In this document: positions 37,131-45,345 of the stretch, in pieces
Layout of the letters: the number at the start of each line of letters is the position of its first letter
Numbering within the stretch: the first letter of the stretch is position 1
Assembly: GCF_024436035.1 (NCBI RefSeq)
Contig: NZ_JANFNG010000001.1
Span: forward strand, 637,689-701,688
Source of the DNA: Streptomyces humicola
GTDB lineage: Bacteria; Actinomycetota; Actinomycetes; Streptomycetales; Streptomycetaceae
Reading direction: 5' to 3'
DNA length: 64,000 bases
Position numbers and translations under genes: made by a program
Notes under the pieces: model-generated
Database searches by the model: none
What the model saw: the letters and a program-made list of their open reading frames with translations, nothing else
Told to the model about the DNA's origin: nothing

Positions 37131-38627
37131 GTGACGACGCAGCCGATGGTCAGCACGCGCTCGGGGTCCGTACGCGGCATCAGCACCGGCACCGTCGCCG
37201 TGTTCAAGGGCATCCCGTACGCCCAACCACCGGTCGGTGCACGCCGTTTCGCGCCCCCGCAGCCCGCCGTGCCCTGGGACGGGATCCGCGACGCCACCGT
37301 CTACGGCCCGACCGCTCCCAAGGCCCCTTACGTCCCGCCCTACGACCAGCTCGTCCCCGAGGCCGGCACTCCCGGCGACGACTACCTCAACCTCAACATC
37401 TGGACGCCCGATCCGGCCGGCTCCGGGCTGCCGGTGATGGTCTTCATCCACGGCGGCGCGTTCACCAACGGCTCGGGCGCGGTCCCCGCCTACGACGGCA
37501 GCCGGTTCGCCCGCGACGGCGTCGTCTGCGTCACCCTCAACTACCGCCTGGGCGCCGACGGCTTCCTCGTCCTCGGCGACAACCCCGCCAACCTCGGCCT
37601 CCTCGACCAGATCGCCGCCCTCACCTGGGTTAGCGAGAACATCGCCTCCTTCGGCGGCGACCCCGGCAACGTCACCGTCTTCGGCGAGTCGGCGGGCGCC
37701 ATGAGCATTGCCGTGCTTCTCGCCATGGACGCCGCCCGGGGACTGTTCCGCCGGGCGATCCTGGAAAGCGGCGCCGGACACCACGCCCTGACCCCCGGCA
37801 CCGCCCGCCTCATCGGCACCCGGCTCGCCGAAAAGCTGGGCGTCGAACCCACACTGGCAGGGATCGCGGACGTGCCCGTCGACCGCGTCACCCGCGCACA
37901 GCAGGAGCTGCGCGCCGAGATCGTGGCCCGCCCCGACCCTGCGTTGTGGGGCCAGGCGGCGCTCAACCAGGTCCCGTTCCTCCCCGTCATCGACGGCGAG
38001 ACCCTCACCGCGCTGCCGGCCGAACGCATCGCCGCCGGAGCCGGAGCCGGTGTGGACATCCTCATCGGCCACAACACCGACGAGTTCCGCTTCTATCTCG
38101 TACCGACCGGAGCGATCGACCTGGTGGAGGAGTGGCAACTGCGCCGCTCCGCCGCCGCGTACGGGCTCCTGGTGGACGAGGCGCTCGCGGTCTACCGTGC
38201 GGGGCGGCCCGGTGCCACCCCCGGCGACCTGCTCGCCGCCGTCACCACCGACTGGTTCTTCGCCATCCCCGCCCTGCGCCTCGCCGAAGCCCACGCGGCA
38301 TGTGGGGCGGCCAGGACATACCTGTACGAATTCGCCTGGCAATCGCCCGCGTTCGACGGCCGCATCGGCGCCTGCCACGTCGCCGAGCTGGGCTTCGTCT
38401 TCGACAACCTGCACGACAAGGGCCTCGCCCCGCTCATCGGCGAGCGGCCTCCCCAGCAGCTCGCCGATACCATGCATGCCGCCTGGGTGGCCTTCGCGAC
38501 CAGCGGCGACCCCGGGTGGGCCGGATACGGCGCCGACCACCGGACCGTGATGCGCTTCGACACCGTCTCGCGGACGGTGACCGACCCCCGACCGATGGAA
38601 CGCGCCCTGTGGGAGGGACTGCGGTGA
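37131..38627 (+). CDS. Type-B carboxylesterase
   Basis: A 498-residue alpha/beta hydrolase of the carboxylesterase/para-nitrobenzyl esterase type. The nucleophile is Ser187 in FGESAGAMS, the oxyanion hole is FIHGGAFTNGSG, the acidic residue is likely in GHNTDEFRFY, and the His in GACHVAELGFVF. FKGIPYAQPPVGARRFAPPQ is the family opening. GTG 37131 follows AAGGGGG. Its stop overlaps the MBL-fold gene (GTGA), and all genes to 48326 run the same way, so it may be the first gene of the unusual cluster, releasing an ester-bound intermediate or acting in self-protection. That role is inferred. Confidence 0.9.
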   Translation: MTTQPMVSTRSGSVRGISTGTVAVFKGIPYAQPPVGARRFAPPQPAVPWDGIRDATVYGPTAPKAPYVPPYDQLVPEAGTPGDDYLNLNIWTPDPAGSGLPVMVFIHGGAFTNGSGAVPAYDGSRFARDGVVCVTLNYRLGADGFLVLGDNPANLGLLDQIAALTWVSENIASFGGDPGNVTVFGESAGAMSIAVLLAMDAARGLFRRAILESGAGHHALTPGTARLIGTRLAEKLGVEPTLAGIADVPVDRVTRAQQELRAEIVARPDPALWGQAALNQVPFLPVIDGETLTALPAERIAAGAGAGVDILIGHNTDEFRFYLVPTGAIDLVEEWQLRRSAAAYGLLVDEALAVYRAGRPGATPGDLLAAVTTDWFFAIPALRLAEAHAACGAARTYLYEFAWQSPAFDGRIGACHVAELGFVFDNLHDKGLAPLIGERPPQQLADTMHAAWVAFATSGDPGWAGYGADHRTVMRFDTVSRTVTDPRPMERALWEGLR

Positions 38628-39595
38628 CCGAGCACGCGACGACACACCTCACCCGTATCGCCGACGGCGTCCATGTGTGGGCACCCGACGGAGCGGGCAC
38701 CTGGGGCCTGGCCAACTGCGTCCTGGTCTCCTCCGGCACCCGCGCCGCGCTCGTCGACACCCCCTACACCACCGCGCTCGCCGAGCAACTGCTCACGGCC
38801 GCGCGCCGCGTGCTGCCCACCGGCGCGACGTTCGACACAGTGATCAACACGCACGCCAACGGTGATCACTGCTACTCCAACGCCTTCTTCACCGGCGCCG
38901 AGATCATCGCCACCGAGTCGTGCCGCGAGCACGCCTGCTTCGAACCCGCCCCGGACCTGCTCCACCAGCTCGTCCACGGCTCCGACCCCGGGCAGCCGCT
39001 CGGCCGCTATCTGCGGCGGCACTTCGGCCGCTACGACTACCGCGGGATACAACTCGCCCCGCCGACCCGGACGTTCACCGCCGAGCTCACCGTGCACCCG
39101 GGCGACGAGGACGAACTGCACCTGATCGAGGTCGGGCCCGCCCACACCGCCGGCGACCTGATCGTCCACCTGCCGCGGCAACGGGTGGTGTGCACCGGCG
39201 ACGTGTTCTTCGCCGGCGACCACCCTGTGCACTGGGCCGGCCCGCTGGAACGCGTCATGGACGCCTGCCGGCGCATCCTCGACCTGCGGCCGCAGACCGT
39301 CGTACCCGGCCACGGCCCGGTCGTCGGACCGGCCGCCCTGCGCGAACACCTCGACTACCTCGCCGATCTGCGCGGCCGCATCCACACACTCCACGCACGC
39401 GGCCTGGACGAGCGCAAGGCGACGTCCGAGCTGCTCCGCGAGAACCGCCACCCGCACCTGGGACTGCCGGAACGCCTGGCCATCCTCACCGCCGTCGAGT
39501 ACCGCCACCTCGGCGGCGTCACCGAGCCGCCGGACCTGCTCGCCTTCATGGCCGAGGCGGCGCGCCACGCCCAGGAGGCCGAACAGGCCCGTTAG
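38624..39595 (+). CDS. MBL-fold metallo-hydrolase
   Basis: A 323-residue metallo-beta-lactamase-fold hydrolase. The metal motif is THANGDHCYSN near residue 76 (HxNxDH, where Asn replaces the second His of HxHxDH), followed by GPAHTAGDLIVHLP, CTGDVFFAGD and VPGHGPVVG. The HxNxDH form occurs in MBL proteins acting on small esters or amides. GTG 38624 overlaps the esterase stop by four bases. The next gene follows after 97 bases. The substrate is unknown. Confidence 0.88.
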   Translation: MTEHATTHLTRIADGVHVWAPDGAGTWGLANCVLVSSGTRAALVDTPYTTALAEQLLTAARRVLPTGATFDTVINTHANGDHCYSNAFFTGAEIIATESCREHACFEPAPDLLHQLVHGSDPGQPLGRYLRRHFGRYDYRGIQLAPPTRTFTAELTVHPGDEDELHLIEVGPAHTAGDLIVHLPRQRVVCTGDVFFAGDHPVHWAGPLERVMDACRRILDLRPQTVVPGHGPVVGPAALREHLDYLADLRGRIHTLHARGLDERKATSELLRENRHPHLGLPERLAILTAVEYRHLGGVTEPPDLLAFMAEAARHAQEAEQAR

Positions 39596-39692
39596 CCCGG
39601 CAGGTCGAGCCGTCCGCGAAGCAGCCTCGAGCGGGCTTCCCACCCTGGGGGAGAGCGCAGGCCAGGTCAGGCCATGCCCCTGGGAGGTTCCG

Positions 39693-41129
39693 TTGACGCG
39701 CGTGCGAGTTGTGGACGTCCGTGTCCTGGACGACTCGGGCTCAGTGGTGTGGTCGGGCCCGGAGGAGGAGTATCCAGTCGTCGCCGCGACGCTCGACCCG
39801 GGCAACTCAGCGCTGCGGATGTCGGCGGGCGAGGCCGGAACGGGTGACGGCGGCGCGGACGGCAGCGTGACCCGCTGCCGCCGCAATGATGTCATGACGA
39901 CCGCCGAGACCCTCGGCCTGGTCAGCCGCCGCGGCGTGCCCCGCGGCTTCCTGACGACGCTGCCGCACGGCGCCGTCTTCGAGGCGGGCGTCGAGGCGTT
40001 CAACAACGAGCACCTGGCCGCCCTCGACGTCAACGCCGTCCACTTCCCGCTGGTCTTCGACAACTCCGCGCCCGCCACCGCCGAGCTGACGGCCCAGTAC
40101 GCCGCACAGAACCGGATGTTCGCCCTCGCCGGCCACGACGACCGGCTGCGGCTCGCTTACGCGGCCGACCCCAACCTGTTCGCCTGGCTCGCCGACAGTG
40201 TCCTCGACACGGCCCGGCTTCCGTACGCCATGTACAGCCCGCAGCCTGTCTTCCGCAACTTCCGCTCCGGCGAGGTGAACATCCAGCGCCGCCTGCAGTT
40301 CACCGTCCCCGACGTGCACATCTGGACCCGTCCGGCGGACGCCGCCGAGCAGTACCTGCACGCGCTCGCTCTCGCCGCCGAATCGACCTCCTTCTGGTTC
40401 GGGGGCGACTACCTGCACGTGCTGGACTCCGTCGCCGGCACCCCCCACGACGACGACGGGTTCTACCGCCAGGTCGCCAAGGCCGCCCGGGGCCTGACCG
40501 TGGTCCGAAGGCTGAGCGCCCACCCGAAGTACTACGCGCAGAAGACCGCGATCCTGGTGTCGGCCGGCTATGACAACGTGATGCTGCACAACCTGCAGCT
40601 GGACGAGGTGAACGCCGAACGCTTCAACATCCGCACCGACGACGGCGGCCACCCCGTCGTCATCCACGCCTGCGTGGCGATGGGCGGCTCCCGGATGCTG
40701 CCGCTGGTCATCGGACGCGGACTGGCCGGCCTCACGCCGCAGCTGCTTCCGCCCGAACTCGCCGCCATCCAGCTGCAGTTCCTCCCGCTGCACGAACGCC
40801 ACACCGACCGGGCCAACGCTCTCGCCGAGCCACTGCGCGAGCAGGGCGTGCGTACCGCCGTCGACTGCGACTTCCACCGCTCCACGGGGGCCCGGATCGC
40901 CCGCCTGCGCCGTGCCTGGCAGCCACTGGTCTGCGTCGTCGGCGACCGTGAACTAACCGATGCGCCGCGCATCCAGACCTCCGCCGGGCGGTCGGTCCAC
41001 ACGGACTACCACGCCTTCCTCGCCGACCGGATGCCGCGCTGGCAGCGGTGCCGTCCGGCCACCCCGAACCGGGCCGCCGCACCCCCCGTCGTCAAGACCC
41101 TGCGCCCGCGGAACAGGGGTGCGCGGTGA
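39693..41129 (+). CDS. Threonyl-tRNA-synthetase-like protein (class II aaRS paralogue)
   Basis: A 478-residue paralogue of the ThrRS catalytic plus anticodon-binding domains, without the TGS and editing domains of the ~650-residue enzyme. The motif 2 region is PVFRNFRSGEVNIQRRLQF (ThrRS: YRYExSG..RVRGF) and a motif 3-like stretch is HACVAMGGSRMLPLVIG. The C-terminal ~90 residues follow the HGTP anticodon fold (IQLQFLPLHERHTDRANALA, then LREQGVRTAVDCDFHRSTGARI). Motif 2 lacks the usual RxE and the RGFTQDDAH tail reads LQFTVPDVHIW, so canonical threonylation is doubtful. TTG 39693 follows GGGAGG. It probably activates an amino acid for the cluster; a resistance ThrRS is less likely. The first ~65 residues are unfamiliar. 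Confidence 0.82.
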   Translation: MTRVRVVDVRVLDDSGSVVWSGPEEEYPVVAATLDPGNSALRMSAGEAGTGDGGADGSVTRCRRNDVMTTAETLGLVSRRGVPRGFLTTLPHGAVFEAGVEAFNNEHLAALDVNAVHFPLVFDNSAPATAELTAQYAAQNRMFALAGHDDRLRLAYAADPNLFAWLADSVLDTARLPYAMYSPQPVFRNFRSGEVNIQRRLQFTVPDVHIWTRPADAAEQYLHALALAAESTSFWFGGDYLHVLDSVAGTPHDDDGFYRQVAKAARGLTVVRRLSAHPKYYAQKTAILVSAGYDNVMLHNLQLDEVNAERFNIRTDDGGHPVVIHACVAMGGSRMLPLVIGRGLAGLTPQLLPPELAAIQLQFLPLHERHTDRANALAEPLREQGVRTAVDCDFHRSTGARIARLRRAWQPLVCVVGDRELTDAPRIQTSAGRSVHTDYHAFLADRMPRWQRCRPATPNRAAAPPVVKTLRPRNRGAR

Positions 41130-43267
41130 GCGCGTGGCAGGGCGCCCTCGCCGCGCTGCCGGCCGGCGCGCGCGTCGTGCTCCGCTGCGCAGGCGGCCCG
41201 GCATCGGCGGATGCCCTCGGCACCGCGATGGACCTGGGCCTGGTCTGCGTACCGCTCGCACCGCGCAGCACCGACCGTGAACTCGCCTCCGTCGCCGACC
41301 GGTCAGGTGCCTCCCTCCTCCTCGACGGACCAGGGCTCACCCCCCGCCCGCTGCCCGGCGACCCGGCGCACCCGGAGGCCGACGGTCTCGCCCTGCTGCT
41401 GTTCACCTCCGGATCCACCGGGCAGCCCAAGGGCGTCAAGCTCGGCCGCGACGCCGTGCTCGGCAACGCCCTCAAGACCGCCGAGCTGCACCGCTTCTCC
41501 CCGGACCGGCCGCACGGCACGTGCCTGCCCCTCCACCACTGCAACGCCATCGTGCTGTCGCTCATCGGCACCCGGGCCACGGGCACCCCGCTGATCCTCA
41601 GCCACCCCTTCGACCCGCACCGTTACCTCAAGGAGCTGGACACCCACCGCGCCCGCACCGCCTCCATCGCCCCCGCGCTGCTGCACGAGCTGGTCGAGGC
41701 CCGTCCGCCGTGGCCCGAGACGCTGGACTACCTCGTCACCGCGTCCGCCCCGCTCACCAGCGACCTGGCGCGCCGCTTCCACCGCCACTACGGGCCCCGG
41801 CTGCGCCAGGGGTACGGCCTGACCGAGGCCGTCAACTTCAGCTTCACCATGCCGCGGCTGGACGAGGCCGACTTCCGTGACCAGTACCTGGACCGCAGGC
41901 CGCCCGTCGGCCTCCCCCTGCCGGGCACCGAACTGCACCTGGAGGACGGCGAGGTGTGGATCCGCACCCCCGACAGGATGCGCGGCTACTGGGACGACCC
42001 GCAGGCCACCGCGCGCGTCCTCACCGACGACGGCTGGCTGCGCACCGGCGACCTGGGTGAACTGCGCGACGGCTTCCTGGTGCTCAGCGGCCGCGCGGAC
42101 GAACGCGTCAACCGCGGCGGCGAGAAATACCACCCCGTCGACATCGAACAGCGCTGGCGGGAGCGCGGGCTTACGGGGAAGGCGGCCGCCGTCGCCGTGC
42201 AGGAGCCGGTGTACGGGCAGGACTTCGGCCTGGTCGCCCCGGGCGCCTCCGCCGAACGGCTGCGCGCCGTGTACGAGGGCGGCTTCCCGCGCCCGCTGGC
42301 CGTCGCCACCGGCGGCTATCTCGCCACCGGAACCGGCAAGCCGCAGCGCACCGCCATGGGCCGCGGCCTCGCCGCGCTGCGCGACAGCCCACAACGCTAC
42401 GACGACCTCCTGCGCTACGCGGCCGGTGCCGCCCGCGCCATGCTCGCCTCCGGTGTCCGGCCTGCCACCGCACAGGCCGCCTGTCTGTACCGGCAGTCCC
42501 TGGCGCTGGCGCAGGCCGCGCCCGGCGACACCACCGGCCATGGCACCGGCACCGCCACGAGCGGGAGCGCACCTCGTACCGCCGCGCACGACGCCCTCGA
42601 CGCGCTGGTGGAGGCATGGCCGCAGCTGGCCGCGGGGGCCCTCGCAGGCGACGAGGTGATGCAGCGTCACCGAGGCCTGTGGAAGCGGCTGATGTGCGAA
42701 TGGCCGATGGGCCGTTACGCGGAACTCGTGGAGCGGGTGCTCGACGCGGGCGGGCTGCTGTCGGGCCGGGTTCTGGAGGTGGGATCGGGCGTGGGCAACA
42801 CGACCGCCCGCATCGCCGAACGGGTCGGCGGCGAGTTCGTCTGGTCCGACCGCGTCCCCCAGCTGGTGGCCCGGGGCGGATGGCCAGGACGCGGCATCGT
42901 CCTCGACCTCGACCACGAACCCCCCTCCGGCCTGGGCGGGTTCGACACCGTCGTGGCCACCAACGTCGTGCACTGCGTGGCCGACAAGCCCGCCGCGCTG
43001 CGGAACCTGTACGGCCTGCTGAGACCCGGCGGCCGGCTGGTGCTCGCGGAAGGCACGAGCCCCACCGCGCCCGACGGGACCCCGTGGGCGCTCGACCCGC
43101 TCTTCTGCCTCTTCGACGGCTGGTGGGACCGCGGTGGCTTCCGCAGCCGCTGGGAGTGGCTCGCCCTCTTCGAAGCGGCAGGCCTGCGCGACCTGGGATT
43201 CTCCGCACTCCGCGCCGGGCCGCACGACCTGGGCGGCGTCGTATGGGGCAGCCGGCCCTCCGGCTGA
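41126..43267 (+). CDS. AMP-dependent acyl/aryl ligase fused to a SAM methyltransferase
   Basis: A 713-residue two-domain enzyme. The N-terminal ~450 residues form an ANL adenylating enzyme: LLLFTSGSTGQPKGVKLG (A3) near 92-108, QGYGLTEAVNF (A5), RTGDLGEL (A7), SGRADERVNRGGEKYHPVDI (A8) and GTGKPQRTAMG with the late catalytic Lys. The first ~70 residues of a usual ANL N-domain are shortened. Residues ~480-713 are a class I methyltransferase with the SAM loop VLEVGSGVGNTT and TNVVHCVADKPAALRNLYGL. No carrier domain is visible between. GTG 41126 overlaps the preceding stop (GTGA). Confidence 0.88.
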   Translation: MSAWQGALAALPAGARVVLRCAGGPASADALGTAMDLGLVCVPLAPRSTDRELASVADRSGASLLLDGPGLTPRPLPGDPAHPEADGLALLLFTSGSTGQPKGVKLGRDAVLGNALKTAELHRFSPDRPHGTCLPLHHCNAIVLSLIGTRATGTPLILSHPFDPHRYLKELDTHRARTASIAPALLHELVEARPPWPETLDYLVTASAPLTSDLARRFHRHYGPRLRQGYGLTEAVNFSFTMPRLDEADFRDQYLDRRPPVGLPLPGTELHLEDGEVWIRTPDRMRGYWDDPQATARVLTDDGWLRTGDLGELRDGFLVLSGRADERVNRGGEKYHPVDIEQRWRERGLTGKAAAVAVQEPVYGQDFGLVAPGASAERLRAVYEGGFPRPLAVATGGYLATGTGKPQRTAMGRGLAALRDSPQRYDDLLRYAAGAARAMLASGVRPATAQAACLYRQSLALAQAAPGDTTGHGTGTATSGSAPRTAAHDALDALVEAWPQLAAGALAGDEVMQRHRGLWKRLMCEWPMGRYAELVERVLDAGGLLSGRVLEVGSGVGNTTARIAERVGGEFVWSDRVPQLVARGGWPGRGIVLDLDHEPPSGLGGFDTVVATNVVHCVADKPAALRNLYGLLRPGGRLVLAEGTSPTAPDGTPWALDPLFCLFDGWWDRGGFRSRWEWLALFEAAGLRDLGFSALRAGPHDLGGVVWGSRPSG

Positions 43268-43360
43268 GCACGACCGCGGGCCGACGCCCGCATACTCCGG
43301 CGGCACCGGACCCCACGGGCCGCGCCACACCGAGTGCGACATCGAGGAAGGACGAACGAC

Positions 43361-43936
43361 ATGACGAACGTCATGCCACAGGCCGTCGGGAACGAGCTCG
43401 CCGAACTGACCATCGTCGACTGGGCGAAGAGCTTCATCGAGCCCGACTCGACGCTGCTCCTCGTCGACCACGGGGAACGACCGGCCAACGTGCACGGCGC
43501 GGACGCCACAGGGCAGGCGCTGGTCTCCAACGGCGCCCTCGGCGCGGACGTGCTCCGGCTGCCCGCCGGCGCCGGCTTCTCCCCGCACACCCACCCCGGC
43601 CACCACATCCTGATCGTCGTCGGCGGTGAGGGCACCATCACCTACGACGGGCGCATCCACCACACCCGCGCCGGCCAGGTCTACCTCGTCGAGGGTGAAG
43701 TGCCGCACGCGGTCGGCGCCATCACCGACCACGTGATCCTCGCCGTGGGCTCGCCGCACAAGGCCATCGACGCCGAGGACCGGATGGCTCCCGTGCCCTA
43801 CGAGGAGGTCATCGCCCCGGACGGCGACCTCACCTGCCTGATCTGCGACGTCTCCGCTTTCGCGCCGCACCGGCTGCACACGTCGGGGTGCCCGCACTGT
43901 CCGTGCCGCGACTGCGTCACCGGGAGCGCGCGGTGA
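43361..43936 (+). CDS. Cupin protein with Cys-rich C-terminus
   Basis: A 191-residue cupin. Metal ligands are visible in SPHTHPGHHILIVVGGEGTI (motif 1) and YLVEGEVPHAV (motif 2). The C-terminus has a Cys/His cluster, CLICDVSAFAPHRLHTSGCP followed by HCPCRDC, which looks like an added zinc-binding finger. Such tails are unusual on small cupins. GGAAGGA lies eight bases before ATG 43361. It overlaps the aldehyde dehydrogenase start by four bases. The role could be isomerase, oxygenase or sensor. Confidence 0.82.
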   Translation: MTNVMPQAVGNELAELTIVDWAKSFIEPDSTLLLVDHGERPANVHGADATGQALVSNGALGADVLRLPAGAGFSPHTHPGHHILIVVGGEGTITYDGRIHHTRAGQVYLVEGEVPHAVGAITDHVILAVGSPHKAIDAEDRMAPVPYEEVIAPDGDLTCLICDVSAFAPHRLHTSGCPHCPCRDCVTGSAR

Positions 43937-45321
43937 CCACACAGGCGCCCGGCGACCCGGCGGAGGCCCTGCTGCTGCGCGACCCGCGCACCGGACGGGT
44001 CCGCGGCCGGTCCCCGAACGGCCGTGCCCCGCAGGTCGCCGCCACAGTGGTGGCGGCCCGCCGGGCGTCCGCCGCGTGGCGGGCCCGCACCCCCCGCGAA
44101 CGCGCCGACCGGCTGCAGGGGCTGGCGGACGCCCTCGACGGGCACGCCGGCGCCTACATCGCCCGCGAGCGGGCCGGCACCGGCAAGCCGGAGGCCGAGA
44201 TCGCCCATGAGGTCGCCGAGGCGGCCGACCTGTTCCGCTTCTACGCCGGGGCCGCGCGCGCCGGCACCGCCCCGGCCGCGGGCGGACTGCTGCCCGGCCA
44301 CGAGAGTTGGGTGCGCTGGGAACCGTACGGCACCGTCGCCGTGATCGTGCCCTGGAACTACCCGCTGATGATGGCCGCCTGGCGGTGTGCCCCCGCACTC
44401 GCCGCAGGCAACAGCGTCGTCGTCAAACCGGCCCAGACCACCCCCGACTCGGCGGTCCTGCTCGCCGAGCACGCCCAGGAGGCCCTGGGGGAGGGGGTGC
44501 TGCAGTGCCTGCCGGGAGACAGGGAGACCGGCCGCCTGCTGGTGGACAGCGCCGTCGACATGATCGCCTTCACCGGCAGCGCTCGGGCCGGCGCCCAGGT
44601 CGCCGCACGCGCCGGAACCCGCCACACCAGCCTCGAACTCGGCGGCAACAGCCCCGTCGTCGTGCTGCCGGACGCGCCCGAGAACACCTGGGCCGACCTC
44701 GCCGCCGCCTGCACCTACAACGCCGGCCAGAGCTGCGCAGCGCCCGCCCGCGTGATCACCCTGGCCGGCCACTACCACGACGCCGTGGACGCGCTCGGCG
44801 AGGCCATGGCCGCGCGCCGCGCCGGGCGGGAGTTCGGCCCCCTCAACAACGCCGACCAGGCGGCCCGTTACGACCGTATCGTGGCAGCCTCCGGCGCCGG
44901 CCGCACCGAGACGGCTCCCCCCGCCACGGCCCCCGGCGAGGAGAACGGCTACTGGCGGGGTGCCACCGTCCTCGCCGACCTGCCCGAGGACAGTCCCGCG
45001 CTCGCCGAGGAGGTCTTCGGCCCGCTGCTGACGGTCCAACAAGCCAAGGACGAGGAGCACGCGGTGCAGCTCGCCGGCTCGGTGGAGCAGGCCCTGGCCG
45101 CGAGCGTGTGGACCGCAGACCTGGACCGGGGCCTCGCCCTTGCCCGCCGCCTGGACGCCGGAGAGGTGTGGCTCAACTGCCACCTCGCCCAGACCGCAGA
45201 GCTTCCGCACGGCGGCCGCGGCGCCTCCGGCCAGGGCACCGACCTGAGCATCCTGGCGCTCCGCGACTACCGGCGCCCCAAGACGATCACGGCCCGCCTG
45301 CGGTGGCCCTCTACGCCATGA
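43933..45321 (+). CDS. NAD(P)-dependent aldehyde dehydrogenase
   Basis: A 462-residue ALDH. The cofactor and active-site motifs are VIVPWNYPLMMAAWRCAPAL, VVVKPAQTTPDSA, FTGSARAGAQVA, LELGGNSPVVV with the general-base Glu, YNAGQSCAAPARVI with the catalytic Cys, and EEVFGPLLTVQ. It is most like aminobutyraldehyde/betaine-aldehyde-type ALDHs in general form. It would oxidise a cluster intermediate to the acid. GTG 43933 is coupled to the cupin stop. The protein is slightly shorter than typical (~480), mainly at the N-terminus. Confidence 0.9.
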   Translation: MTTQAPGDPAEALLLRDPRTGRVRGRSPNGRAPQVAATVVAARRASAAWRARTPRERADRLQGLADALDGHAGAYIARERAGTGKPEAEIAHEVAEAADLFRFYAGAARAGTAPAAGGLLPGHESWVRWEPYGTVAVIVPWNYPLMMAAWRCAPALAAGNSVVVKPAQTTPDSAVLLAEHAQEALGEGVLQCLPGDRETGRLLVDSAVDMIAFTGSARAGAQVAARAGTRHTSLELGGNSPVVVLPDAPENTWADLAAACTYNAGQSCAAPARVITLAGHYHDAVDALGEAMAARRAGREFGPLNNADQAARYDRIVAASGAGRTETAPPATAPGEENGYWRGATVLADLPEDSPALAEEVFGPLLTVQQAKDEEHAVQLAGSVEQALAASVWTADLDRGLALARRLDAGEVWLNCHLAQTAELPHGGRGASGQGTDLSILALRDYRRPKTITARLRWPSTP

Positions 45322-45345
45322 CCCGTACGACGAAGGACGACCCCC

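Noticed and set aside
37131-37140. Earlier start of the carboxylesterase at 36966
   Set aside because: The additional 55 residues are low-complexity and Arg/Ser-rich, and the esterase fold begins right after GTG 37131, which has a purine-rich ribosome site.
41303-44398. Open reading frame of about 1030 codons on the minus strand
   Set aside because: It lies antisense to the ligase-methyltransferase, cupin and ALDH genes, its product is Arg/Pro-rich without motifs, and it exists because GC-rich coding DNA lacks stops on the other strand.
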